From CALVUP01 sp964422195 (GTDB taxonomy: Bacteria; Bacillota_I; Bacilli_A; RF39; UBA660): a DNA stretch of 25,335 nucleotides. A program made the translations under genes and the position numbers. Each line of letters opens with the position of its first letter. Position 1 is the first letter of the stretch. The notes below the pieces were generated by a model. That model was not told the DNA's origin. It ran no database searches and saw only the letters and a list, made by a program, of their open reading frames with translations. This document shows, piece after piece, positions 1 to 7,119 of the stretch. The stretch is taken from contig CAYRAF010000014.1 in assembly GCA_964422195.1 (NCBI GenBank), positions 1 to 25,335 on the forward strand, given 5' to 3'.

Positions 1-1
1 T

Positions 2-394
2 GAACTTGGAAAAAGAGATTTAGAAAATAATCAAATCACTTTTTCACGTCGTGATACTAGAGAAAAAATAACAGAATCTTCTGATATAGATGTAACCGCA
101 TATGTAAAAGACTTATTAGAAACTATTCAAAATGATATGTATAAAAAGGCAATAGAAAGAAGAGATGCGTTAACATTCGAAGCAAAAACATTAGAAGATA
201 TGGAAAAAATTCTAAATACACAACCAGGTTTTATACATGCTGATTGGTGTGGTAATGAAGAATGTGAAAATAGAATTAAAGAAATAAAGGGTTGTAAATC
301 AAGATGTATTACAGATGATAAATTATTAACAGGAAAATGTGTATGTTGTGGTAAAGAAGCTAAACATCATGTTATTTGGGGAATCCAATATTAG
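2..394 (+). CDS. proS: Prolyl-tRNA synthetase, C-terminal part (5' end outside window)
   Basis: This is the last ~130 residues of a class II prolyl-tRNA synthetase, which charges tRNA-Pro in the cytoplasm. The open frame runs from base 2 without a start codon, so the gene begins upstream; the ATG at 137 is internal. The segment opens with the anticodon-binding-domain text LGKRDLENNQ and FSRRDTREK, then a helix, then a zinc-binding-like C-terminal domain with Cys pairs (WCGNEECE, then CVCCGKEAK). It ends in WGIQY; a terminal Tyr is typical of the archaeal/eukaryal-like ProRS type (recalled family knowledge). In many Bacillota proS follows rseP, but here rseP lies about 15 kb downstream. A terminator begins inside its last codons. 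Confidence 0.93.
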   Translation, partial: ELGKRDLENNQITFSRRDTREKITESSDIDVTAYVKDLLETIQNDMYKKAIERRDALTFEAKTLEDMEKILNTQPGFIHADWCGNEECENRIKEIKGCKSRCITDDKLLTGKCVCCGKEAKHHVIWGIQY

Positions 395-407
395 GATTCT
401 TTTTTTA
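381..407 (+). terminator. Intrinsic terminator of proS
   Basis: GAATCC (381-386) and GGATTC (394-399) form a 6-bp stem around a 7-base loop, followed by a run of eight T. The proS stop codon TAG (392-394) lies in the loop and 3' arm. Confidence 0.85.
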
Positions 408-408
408 T

Positions 409-437
409 TTGCTTTATATTTTAATAAACATTATAAT
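409..437 (+). promoter_or_regulatory. Sigma-A type promoter for dinD
   Basis: TTGCTT (409-414), a 17-base spacer and a perfect TATAAT (432-437). The predicted start near 444 lies just before the 450-471 hairpin and about 80 bases before the dinD ATG. Confidence 0.6.
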
Positions 438-449
438 GTAGTTGGCAGG

Positions 450-471
450 AACATTAAGGAATCTTAATGTT
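450..471 (+). promoter_or_regulatory. Leader hairpin or operator-like inverted repeat before dinD
   Basis: AACATTAAG (450-458) and CTTAATGTT (463-471) are perfect 9-base inverted arms around GAAT. The repeat sits right after the predicted transcription start. No strong T run follows (TTAATG), so it is a poor terminator. It may be a repressor site or a 5' mRNA structure. It does not match the usual Gram-positive SOS box (GAAC-N4-GTTC). Confidence 0.5.
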
Positions 472-522
472 TTAATGTTGTAAATTATTTAGGTATTGTT
501 ATATAAAGGAAAGGAAGAGTGT

Positions 523-1350
523 ATGAATGAATTAATGAATTATAACAATACAATTTTTGAAAGAATAAAACATGTGGATGAAAATGGTTTTGAATATTGG
601 GAAGCAAGGGAACTTCAAAGAGCTTTAGAGTATAAACAATGGAGAAGACTTGAAAACGTAATTGATAAAGCAAAAATATCATGTAAGAAAAGCAAAATTG
701 ACATTAATAAACATTTTGCCAATGTTGGCAAATCGTCAATAAACGTAAATGGTGGTAAGAGAATAATAAAAGATTATAAACTCTCGAGATATGCATGCTA
801 TCTTATCACACAAAATGGAGATCCTAGAAAAAAAGTAATAGCGCTTGGTCAAACTTATTTTGCTATACAAACAAGGAAACAAGAACTAAGTCAAAAAGAA
901 TATAGTTTGCTTACTGAAGAAGAAAAGAGGTTCTATAATCGCGATTTGACTAAAAAAGGAAATTATTTTTTAAATCAAGCTGCCAAAGAAGCTGGAGTTA
1001 GAAATTTTGATAAGTTTCATAATGCTGGTTATAAAGGCTTATATAATGGAGAAACTGCTGATGATATTGCTAAAAGAAAAGGATTAAGATATAGAGAAGA
1101 TATATTAGATAATATGGGTAGTGAAGAACTTGCGGATAATTTATTTAGAATTGTACAAACAGAAGCAAAATTAAAAAGGGATAAGATTAAAGGAGAAAAA
1201 TGTGCAAATGATACACATAATAGAATAGGAAAAATTGTGAGACATGCAATAGAAGAAGCAGGAGGAACTATGCCGGAAGATTTACCTACTCCTAAAAAAA
1301 GTCTAAAAGAATTAGAAAAAGAAAAAAGTAAAAAAATCAGTAATATATAA
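523..1350 (+). CDS. dinD: DinD-family DNA-damage-inducible protein D homologue
   Basis: A 275-residue protein resembling the DinD family, whose E. coli member is induced by DNA damage and reported to affect RecA filaments. Recognisable features are the N-terminal FEYWEARELQRALEYKQWRR (a BRO-N-like start), KAKISCKKS and HFANVGK, then the hallmark stretch from about residue 87, LSRYACYLITQNGDPRK, followed by ALGQTYFAIQTRKQEL. The C-terminal third is basic and helical. Start: ATG 523 follows a GGAAAGGAAGAG Shine-Dalgarno; the in-frame ATG at 496 has none. It is a single-gene unit with its own promoter, a leader hairpin and a terminator. DinD genes are scattered and often laterally transferred, but base composition here matches the neighbours. 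Family call is fairly sure; function in this host is inferred. Confidence 0.85.
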   Translation: MNELMNYNNTIFERIKHVDENGFEYWEARELQRALEYKQWRRLENVIDKAKISCKKSKIDINKHFANVGKSSINVNGGKRIIKDYKLSRYACYLITQNGDPRKKVIALGQTYFAIQTRKQELSQKEYSLLTEEEKRFYNRDLTKKGNYFLNQAAKEAGVRNFDKFHNAGYKGLYNGETADDIAKRKGLRYREDILDNMGSEELADNLFRIVQTEAKLKRDKIKGEKCANDTHNRIGKIVRHAIEEAGGTMPEDLPTPKKSLKELEKEKSKKISNI

Positions 1351-1379
1351 AAATGCATATTTAGGTATGTATTTTTTTT
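1351..1379 (+). terminator. Intrinsic terminator of dinD
   Basis: AAATGCATA (1351-1359) pairs with TATGTATTT (1366-1374) with one G-U pair, 6-base loop, in a run of T to 1379. It begins right after the stop codon. Confidence 0.75.
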
Positions 1380-1384
1380 GTTTT

Positions 1385-1403
1385 CATATAGTTAAGTGGA
1401 GGT
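1385..1403 (+). promoter_or_regulatory. CATATNNTTAA element and strong Shine-Dalgarno of the LysM gene
   Basis: CATATAGTTAA (1385-1395) lies three bases before GGAGGT (1398-1403). The same 11-base pattern precedes the deacetylase-like gene (16281) and the yutH-like gene (23341), with a near match at yunB (20431). CATATAGT resembles the CATACANT -10 element of sporulation sigma-E (recalled consensus), but no convincing -35 is visible and the implied leader would be very short. Promoter assignment is tentative. Confidence 0.35.
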
Positions 1404-1408
1404 ATAAT

Positions 1409-2242
1409 ATGCAAAAATACACCGTCAAAAAAGGAGACAGTTTATATTCTATTGCAAAGAGTTTTAATGTTAGTGTTAACGATATTATAAATGCTAATAA
1501 TCTAAAAACAAATATCTTACAAATTGGTCAAGTATTAAATATTCCATCTATTAACGCTACTGATTATATTACTTATATAGTAAAAGAGGGTGATACGGTT
1601 TATGGAATATCACAACAATTTGGAGTATCAGCAATTGATATATCTACATTAAATAATTTAAATGGATCTGTTATTATAGTAGGTCAAGTATTAAAAATAC
1701 CAAGTACAGCGGGTGTTAATCCTGATAATGTATTTACATACACCGTTAAAAAAGGAGATAGTCTTTATAGTATTGCTAGAACCTATAATACTACAGTAGA
1801 TGAAATAATGAAGTTAAGTCATTTAACTTCTACAGCTTTATCGATTGGACAACAATTAGTTATACCAGAAACAGGAACTACAGAGCCTACATTACCAACT
1901 ATTACAACATACACAGTAAAAAAAGGAGATAGTCTATACTCTATTGCTAAGAATTTTAATACAACTGTAGATAAAATTAAAAGTGATAATAATTTAAAGA
2001 GTAATACTTTAAGTATTGGTCAAGTTTTGATAATTGAAACACAAACACCTTCTACTATAGAAGAATGTTTTGGAGAAGCCTACGAAGAAGAACCAAGTAC
2101 AAGTGATATTTTATACACAGTAAAAAAAGGAGATAGCTTATATCAAATAGCTAAAAGATTTAATACATCAGTAGATTCTATTAAAAGAAAGAATAATCTT
2201 AATACTAATAACTTATCTATAGGTCAAATATTAAAAATATAG
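1409..2242 (+). CDS. Five-LysM-domain protein, no signal peptide
   Basis: A 277-residue protein made almost entirely of five LysM repeats, which bind N-acetylglucosamine in peptidoglycan or cortex. Each begins (K/T/L)YTVKKGDSLYSIA and ends (S)IGQVLxI; repeat 2 is the most diverged (YIVKEGDTVYGIS). An acidic linker with the only Cys (EECFGEAYEEE) separates repeats 4 and 5. Start: ATG 1409 has GGAGGT six bases upstream; the longer reading from 1367 covers the dinD terminator and has no ribosome site. The protein starts directly with LysM 1 and has no signal peptide or membrane segment, so it is probably cytosolic, as in spore morphogenetic LysM proteins such as SafA and SpoVID (analogy). The SpoIID-like gene downstream in the same operon supports a spore-envelope role. 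Not a known named gene. Confidence 0.88.
   Translation: MQKYTVKKGDSLYSIAKSFNVSVNDIINANNLKTNILQIGQVLNIPSINATDYITYIVKEGDTVYGISQQFGVSAIDISTLNNLNGSVIIVGQVLKIPSTAGVNPDNVFTYTVKKGDSLYSIARTYNTTVDEIMKLSHLTSTALSIGQQLVIPETGTTEPTLPTITTYTVKKGDSLYSIAKNFNTTVDKIKSDNNLKSNTLSIGQVLIIETQTPSTIEECFGEAYEEEPSTSDILYTVKKGDSLYQIAKRFNTSVDSIKRKNNLNTNNLSIGQILKI
1418..2242 (+). repeat. Five tandem LysM-coding repeats
   Basis: Units at about 1418-1549, 1574-1705, 1739-1870, 1910-2035 and 2114-2242. Units 1, 3, 4 and 5 share a near-identical core, AAAAAAGGAGAYAG, which codes KKGDS and also looks like a Shine-Dalgarno site. No suitably spaced in-frame start makes it a real internal start. The close DNA identity suggests fairly recent duplication or conversion. 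Confidence 0.85.
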
Positions 2243-2251
2243 GAGGTATAT

Positions 2252-2671
2252 ATGAATATTAATGTAAATGATGAAATTTTAAGTAGTGATACTGCTTATC
2301 AAGAGTTTTTAAGAACTAATACATCAACTGCAACTTTAAAAATAAGAGCAAGTGCAGCATCTCAAGCTTTACCAGTTAGTGGGGTTAATATTGTAGTTTC
2401 TAAAGAGATAGGTAATAATAATATTATCTTTTTTGAGGGGGTTACTGATGATAGCGGTATGATTAATAACATTGTTTTACCTGCACCACAGTTAAATCCA
2501 AATGATGAGGTAGCACCCACTTTAATCAATTATACAGTTAAAGCTACTTATCCTCAGGATAATTTAAATAAAGAATATAAAGTGACTTTATATGGAGGCA
2601 CTTCAGCTATTCAATATATATTTTTATCACCAAATGTTTCTTTAGAAGAGAGAGATTTATATGGCAGTTAG
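2252..2671 (+). CDS. Small beta-sandwich-like protein in the LysM/SpoIID operon
   Basis: A 139-residue protein with no signal peptide. After a short N-terminal segment it reads like a carboxypeptidase-regulatory / transthyretin-type beta-sandwich: TATLKIRAS, ALPVSGVNIVVSKE, the turn TDDSGMINNIVLPAP, YTVKATYP, EYKVTLYGGT and IQYIFLSP. Such folds usually act as stalks or binding modules. The ATG follows AGGAGG (2241-2246), nine bases after the LysM gene stop, and its end overlaps the SpoIID-like gene by 11 bases, so the three are translationally linked. I do not recognise a named family. Being sandwiched between two peptidoglycan-binding proteins suggests it helps assemble or localise them (inference). 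Confidence 0.75.
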   Translation: MNINVNDEILSSDTAYQEFLRTNTSTATLKIRASAASQALPVSGVNIVVSKEIGNNNIIFFEGVTDDSGMINNIVLPAPQLNPNDEVAPTLINYTVKATYPQDNLNKEYKVTLYGGTSAIQYIFLSPNVSLEERDLYGS

Positions 2672-4022
2672 ATATCCCATTATTCCCACAACTATAACAG
2701 TACACCTTGGAAAACCAAATGAAGCAGCTCCTAATGTGACAGTACCATTTGATTATTATATAAAAAATGTAGCGTCTTCTGAACTATATCCTACATGGCC
2801 AGATGCTGCATTACGCGCAAATATCTTAGCTATTACATCCTTTACTATGAATAGAATTTATAATGAATGGTATAGAAGTAAAGGCTATAATTTTGATATA
2901 ACATCATCACCTGCTTATGATCAAACATTTATAAATGATCGTGATGTTTATGAATCTATTGATAATATTGTTAAAGATGTATTTAATGATTATGTAGTTA
3001 AGGGTGATCAAATACAGCCATATTATACAAGTTATTGTGATGGAAGAAAAACTACATGTAACGGATTATCTCAGTGGGGTAGTGTAACACTTGCAAATCA
3101 AGGTAGAAATCCACTTAGTATATTAAGATATTATTATGGTAATGATATATCTATTGTAGAAAATGCTCCTGTTGGTGAAGCTATGGAAGGTTTTCCTGGA
3201 TATGATGTAGGTTATGGTAATGCTGGTAATCCTGTTCTTTTAATTCAAAGAGATTTAAATAGAATTAGGAAGAATTATCCAGCTATACCAGAGATTACTG
3301 ATACATTAGGTCTTTATAATCAAGAAACAGAGGATGCAGTAAAGAAGTTTCAAGAAATATTTGCTTTACCACAAACAGGAATCGTTGATAAAGCAACTTG
3401 GTATAAAATTAAATACATTTATAATAGCGTAAAAAAATTATCTGATTTATATACAGAAGGTATAACAGAAGAAGAAGCAAGACTTTTATATCAAGATAAA
3501 TTAGTTTATGGTGATACTGGATTAGAAGTAGAATTTATTCATTATTATTTAAATGCGCTTGCTTTCTTGGATCCAGATATTCCACTTTTACAAACAAATT
3601 CTGTGTATAATGATAATACTAAAACAATGGTAATGGCTTTTCAAAAAAAATATGGACTTCCTGTTACTGGAGAATTTACTTATGCTGATTGGAAGGTATT
3701 AAAGTCTACTTATGATGCTATCTTAAAGAATCTAAGTAATACTAATCCTGTGCTTTTAGAAGAACTTTATCCAGGTTATTTTCTAACAAGAGGTATGAGT
3801 GGAAATGATGTAAGAAGATATCAAAAATTACTTTTAAAAATATGTCAGTATGATCACTCTATCCCTGGGGTTAGAGTAAATGGTAATTTCGATGAATTAA
3901 CTGAACAATCTGTCAAAAAATTACAACAAGGGAATGGATTTCAAATAAATGGTTTAGTTGGCCCACTTTTATGGAAAAAAACAGTTGAATTATCTAAAAG
4001 GGGAGAATCTAGCAATAGCTAG
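2661..4022 (+). CDS. SpoIID-like domain protein with three C-terminal peptidoglycan-binding domains
   Basis: A 453-residue protein. Residues ~15-175 resemble the SpoIID/LytB amidase-enhancer domain, a lytic transglycosylase in sporulation: PFDYYIKNVASSELYPTWP with Glu at the position of the SpoIID catalytic Glu, ALRANILAITSFTMNR, then GLSQWGSVTLANQG and ILRYYYGNDI. A Cys pair (SYCDGRKTTCNG) precedes the GLSQWG motif and could be structural or metal-binding. Residues ~180-450 hold three PG_binding_1-type modules with NPVLLIQRDLN / TEDAVKKFQ, LEVEFIHYYLN / TKTMVMAFQ and NDVRRYQKLL / TEQSVKKLQ signatures. There is no signal peptide, unlike classical SpoIID with its N-terminal anchor, so action inside the mother cell or after lysis is inferred. 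The start overlaps the upstream gene in frame +1. Last gene of the operon. Confidence 0.85.
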   Translation: MAVRYPIIPTTITVHLGKPNEAAPNVTVPFDYYIKNVASSELYPTWPDAALRANILAITSFTMNRIYNEWYRSKGYNFDITSSPAYDQTFINDRDVYESIDNIVKDVFNDYVVKGDQIQPYYTSYCDGRKTTCNGLSQWGSVTLANQGRNPLSILRYYYGNDISIVENAPVGEAMEGFPGYDVGYGNAGNPVLLIQRDLNRIRKNYPAIPEITDTLGLYNQETEDAVKKFQEIFALPQTGIVDKATWYKIKYIYNSVKKLSDLYTEGITEEEARLLYQDKLVYGDTGLEVEFIHYYLNALAFLDPDIPLLQTNSVYNDNTKTMVMAFQKKYGLPVTGEFTYADWKVLKSTYDAILKNLSNTNPVLLEELYPGYFLTRGMSGNDVRRYQKLLLKICQYDHSIPGVRVNGNFDELTEQSVKKLQQGNGFQINGLVGPLLWKKTVELSKRGESSNS

Positions 4023-4027
4023 TTTTT
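4009..4027 (+). terminator. Short hairpin terminator after the SpoIID-like gene
   Basis: CTAGC (4009-4013) and GCTAG (4018-4022) enclose AATA, followed by TTTTT. The stem is only 5 bp, so termination may be partial. The stop codon forms the 3' arm. Confidence 0.55.
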
Positions 4028-4028
4028 C

Positions 4029-4057
4029 TTTACAAAAAACAAAAAATATTGTATAAT
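4029..4057 (+). promoter_or_regulatory. Sigma-A promoter of the three-paralogue operon
   Basis: TTTACA (4029-4034), a 17-base spacer and TATAAT (4052-4057) preceded by TTG. The first gene's AAAGGTG ribosome site begins about 14 bases after the -10 element. This marks the paralogues as a unit separate from the SpoIID operon. Confidence 0.8.
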
Positions 4058-4085
4058 ACACACCAGTAAAAAAGGTGTTGATATA

Positions 4086-5093
4086 ATGGAACAACTAGAT
4101 TATATTAAATTAAAAAAATCTTTGAATTCCAGATCTGTAATAAAGCAGATAGAAGATGATTGGTATAAAGGCATACTTGCAACTTCTATTAACTTTTTAG
4201 TATCTACTAAAAAATATAATGATTTAGGAAATTATTTAAAAAGTGATAATAGTAATTTTTTACCATTTGCTTATTTAAAAGATAAGTATAATATGAATAA
4301 TGAAGAGGTATTTGCTTTTATATATGATAACTTTATTCGTAATGGATATTTATATCATGTAACTAAGTCTACTAATGTTGATTCTATATTAGAATCTGGG
4401 ATTTTATCATTAAATGATAAATTTAATACTAATTTATATGTAGAATCATTGAAAGTAAATGAATGTTTTGAAAACTTTATTAAGAGAAATTATGATGCTA
4501 TGCCTCTTAGAAGTAATTTAAACGAACCACTTATAAAAGTACCAAATTGTAGAGAAAAACTAGGAATTAATAATAGTAGATTTTCATCAATTTATGTTAC
4601 TCTAAATATTTCCAATGCATTATCCCTTTATGGAGATAATGGTGAATTAATGGAATTGTTTGTAGTAGATTTATTAAAAAGGTTTTGCAAATTTCATACT
4701 AACAGCGAATTTAAAAGATTAAATAAAGATAAAATAAGAAGTGAAATTGTTTCTGCTTTTCAGGATAAAAAATATGATATAGAAGATAAGGAACTTGATA
4801 CTATACTTTCTTTTTATGATAAATATTATGATGATAGAAAAGGCACAGAGTCTTTAATTATGATTCCTATTAATAATGTTTTAGATTATGATATTGAAGG
4901 AAAAGTATTTACCTCTAGTATTAAGAAAGTTTTAGAAGGAAGAGTAACAGATCCTGAAGTTTCTTTTGATTTTATGAATTATTGTCTAGGTAGAAATGAT
5001 ATAGAGATTAATTCTCAAATAAAAAAAGAAGGACTAATTGCGATATCTTATGATAAACGTAAAAGTAAATTTTTAGTAAAAAGTAATAGGTGA
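4086..5093 (+). CDS. Tandem paralogue 1 of 3, unknown family with YHVT motif
   Basis: 335 residues, soluble, no signal peptide. I do not recognise the family. It aligns end to end with the next two genes. Conserved blocks: a helical N-terminal ~80 residues; GYLYHVT with His about residue 91, followed by NVDSILESGILSLN; RFSSIYVT; YGDNGELMELF; a helical section ending ILSFYDKYYD; SLIMIPINNV; and GLIAISYD near the C-terminus. YH(V/I)T-x4-N-x2-SIL-x2-GIL resembles the first strand and helix of ADP-ribosyltransferase-like folds (DarT and other "YHIT" families), so a nucleotide-modifying or NAD-binding role is possible but unproven. First gene of a three-gene operon. It ends in TGA; the next ATG is four bases away. 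Confidence 0.85.
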   Translation: MEQLDYIKLKKSLNSRSVIKQIEDDWYKGILATSINFLVSTKKYNDLGNYLKSDNSNFLPFAYLKDKYNMNNEEVFAFIYDNFIRNGYLYHVTKSTNVDSILESGILSLNDKFNTNLYVESLKVNECFENFIKRNYDAMPLRSNLNEPLIKVPNCREKLGINNSRFSSIYVTLNISNALSLYGDNGELMELFVVDLLKRFCKFHTNSEFKRLNKDKIRSEIVSAFQDKKYDIEDKELDTILSFYDKYYDDRKGTESLIMIPINNVLDYDIEGKVFTSSIKKVLEGRVTDPEVSFDFMNYCLGRNDIEINSQIKKEGLIAISYDKRKSKFLVKSNR

Positions 5094-5097
5094 TACT

Positions 5098-6060
5098 ATG
5101 GATAAATTAGAGTTTATTAAATTTAAACAAGTATTAGAATCTAAAAACATGCAGGGTAGTATGAAAGATCTTTGGTATGTTTGGAATATATCAAAAATTA
5201 TAGATTATTTGGTATTAATTAAAGATTATAAAAATGTTGATTCTTATATTAAAGATGTTAATACTTGTACATTATTATCTTTTTTACAAAAAAGGTATAG
5301 TAGAGAAGAAATAGATAGAATTACACATAGTGCTTTTAAAAAAGATGGATATGTTTATCATATAACTCATACATCTAATTTAGAATCTATTTTAGATAAA
5401 GGTATTTTAACACTAAACGATGGATATAATAGTGATGTATATCAGGATTGTATAAAAGTTAATGATTGTTATAGAAATATGGAAAAACGAAATAAAATAA
5501 TTAGTGTTGATGATTTGATTAATATCCCATTTTATGATGACTTGTTTGAAGAAAGATTTAAATCTGTATATTTATCATGTAATTTATATAATTCTTTCAG
5601 ACTAAATTATGGTAGAGAGGGAGGAGAATTATTTAGACAATTTTTAAAAAGACTTTCTACTGATTTAAATGATAAGTTTTTATATGGTGAGAATAAAGAT
5701 AAACAAGAAACAAGAGATAGACTAATTTCAGATATTAATTCTTCAAAATTAGATTTTACACAAAAAGAAATAAACCTAATTTTAACATTTTTTGATAAAT
5801 ATTTCGATATACCTAAATCTGGGCTTGATGATAAAACTATTATTATGGTACCAATTAGTAAAGTTGCAGATTTAAATGGTAATGATTCTTATATTAATTA
5901 TCATTATAATTTACATAATTTATTATCAACAGATGTTAATTTTTATCATAATATGGAAAATTGTAAAGATATAACACATCCTGCATCAATTGATCCTGAT
6001 GGACTAATTGCTGTAAGTTATAATAAAAATGATAATAAAATAAAAGTTTTAAAAAGATAA
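5098..6060 (+). CDS. Tandem paralogue 2 of 3, unknown family with YHIT motif
   Basis: 320 residues, homologous along its whole length to its two neighbours and the most diverged of the three. It keeps GYVYHIT (His about residue 88), NLESILDKGILTLN, RFKSVYLS, YGREGGELF, ILTFFDKYFD, TIIMVPISKV and GLIAVSYN. It differs where paralogues 1 and 3 agree: SCNLYNSF replaces the usual alternation after the YLS strand, and it has GGELFRQF where the others have GELME. It also lacks the NFLV(S/A)T block. GGTGAT sits just before the ATG, overlapping the upstream stop, so the genes are translationally coupled. No membrane segment or export signal. Function unknown. Confidence 0.85.
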   Translation: MDKLEFIKFKQVLESKNMQGSMKDLWYVWNISKIIDYLVLIKDYKNVDSYIKDVNTCTLLSFLQKRYSREEIDRITHSAFKKDGYVYHITHTSNLESILDKGILTLNDGYNSDVYQDCIKVNDCYRNMEKRNKIISVDDLINIPFYDDLFEERFKSVYLSCNLYNSFRLNYGREGGELFRQFLKRLSTDLNDKFLYGENKDKQETRDRLISDINSSKLDFTQKEINLILTFFDKYFDIPKSGLDDKTIIMVPISKVADLNGNDSYINYHYNLHNLLSTDVNFYHNMENCKDITHPASIDPDGLIAVSYNKNDNKIKVLKR

Positions 6061-6069
6061 GGTGATTTT

Positions 6070-7065
6070 ATGTTTACAGAAGAAGAATTTAGACAATTTA
6101 AAAATGTATTAGAATCTTACCCTTTTTTAGATAAAATAAATTATAGAGGTTTTTGTTTAAAGAATCTTTCTCATGCGATTAATTTTTTAGTGGCTACTAG
6201 AGACTTTAATGATTTAGAAAATTATCAAATGAATAAAAGAGGAATGGAGTTTTTACCTTATGAGTATTTGCTAGATGTAAAAAGAAAGCCTCTTGAAGAA
6301 GTATATTATTCTATTCGTAAAAATTTTATTCAAAATGGCTATTTATATCATATAACTTCTATTCATAATATAGATTCTATTTTAAAAAATGGCATACTTT
6401 CATTAAATAGTAGATTTGGTAATAATCTATATGAAGAGGCTCAAGGAATAAATGCTTTATGGAATAATATTTCTATTCGTAATAATTTAAAACACGATAG
6501 ACCTTTAATTGATATTCCAGATTATGAAGAAATATATAAAGAAAGATTTTCTTCTACATATTTATCTTTAGATTCTCTTTATGCTATGCTAGAATATGGA
6601 AAAAGTGGGGAACTTATGGAATATTTTGTTTCTGATTTGTTATCAGTATTGGGAGATTCTGCACAATTAAATGATAAAAGTAAGAATAATTTAAGAAATA
6701 GGATACTTATACTTTTAATTGGACAAGGATATTCTATAGAACAAAAAGAAATAGATGCTATTTTAGGTTTTTTTGATAAATATTATCAAGAATATGATAT
6801 AAGAGAAAAATCGATTATTATGGTTCCAATTAAAAATGTTATAGGGTGTAATCATAATGATTATAAGAATTTATTGCAAATTGATTATTATGAGCTAATT
6901 AAAAATGGACAATATGATATCATAAATGAAATGTGTAGATTAAAAAGTTATCATGATATTGAATATCAAAATGATATTAGTCAAAACGGTTTAATCGCAG
7001 TTTCATATCAATTAAAAAGTAGAAAACATAAAATAAAGAAAATCAAAGTTAAAAAATTGACATAA
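6070..7065 (+). CDS. Tandem paralogue 3 of 3, unknown family with YHIT motif
   Basis: 331 residues, closest by eye to paralogue 1 (shared NFLV(S/A)T, FLP, NGYLYHxT, GILSLN, GELMExFVxDLL). His of YHIT is about residue 94, then NIDSILKNGILSLNSRFGNNLYEE, RFSSTYLSLD, YGKSGELMEYF, IDAILGFFDKYY, SIIMVPIKNV and GLIAVSYQ. The tail is strongly basic (RKHKIKKIKVKK), unlike the other two, and might contact nucleic acid (inference). GGTGAT precedes the ATG. The last codons (TTG ACA TAA) contain the -35 box of the next promoter. Three complete, undamaged copies in a row suggest selection for diversified copies rather than decay. Confidence 0.85.
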   Translation: MFTEEEFRQFKNVLESYPFLDKINYRGFCLKNLSHAINFLVATRDFNDLENYQMNKRGMEFLPYEYLLDVKRKPLEEVYYSIRKNFIQNGYLYHITSIHNIDSILKNGILSLNSRFGNNLYEEAQGINALWNNISIRNNLKHDRPLIDIPDYEEIYKERFSSTYLSLDSLYAMLEYGKSGELMEYFVSDLLSVLGDSAQLNDKSKNNLRNRILILLIGQGYSIEQKEIDAILGFFDKYYQEYDIREKSIIMVPIKNVIGCNHNDYKNLLQIDYYELIKNGQYDIINEMCRLKSYHDIEYQNDISQNGLIAVSYQLKSRKHKIKKIKVKKLT

Positions 7066-7085
7066 AAAAAATATTTTGTTAGAAT
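7057..7085 (+). promoter_or_regulatory. Sigma-A promoter inside the end of paralogue 3
   Basis: TTGACA (7057-7062) is formed by the last sense codons of paralogue 3, followed by a 17-base spacer and TAGAAT (7080-7085). It should drive the 7120 gene independently of the paralogue operon. Confidence 0.75.
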
Positions 7086-7119
7086 AGCTATTAAATTGCA
7101 GTTGTTGGAGATGATACTT

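Noticed and set aside
137..394. A stand-alone 85-residue zinc protein starting at ATG 137
   Set aside because: The same frame is open from base 2 and reads as ProRS anticodon-binding and C-terminal zinc domain; the ATG is internal.
450..471. LexA/SOS box upstream of dinD
   Set aside because: The arms read AACATTAAG/CTTAATGTT, not GAAC-N4-GTTC.
523..1350. A prophage or mobile island signalled by the BRO-N-like start of DinD
   Set aside because: No integrase, phage structural gene, attachment repeat or composition change surrounds it.
1409..2242. The repeated AAAAAAGGAGA sequences as internal ribosome sites
   Set aside because: They encode the KKGDS LysM core and no ATG or GTG follows at suitable spacing.
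1418..2242. Direct repeats as a CRISPR array
   Set aside because: The repeats are coding LysM units with spacers that are the rest of each domain; there are no cas genes.
7096..7119. TTG 7096 as start of the Trp-rich gene
   Set aside because: No ribosome site lies before it; GGAG at 7107-7110 is correctly spaced for GTG 7120.
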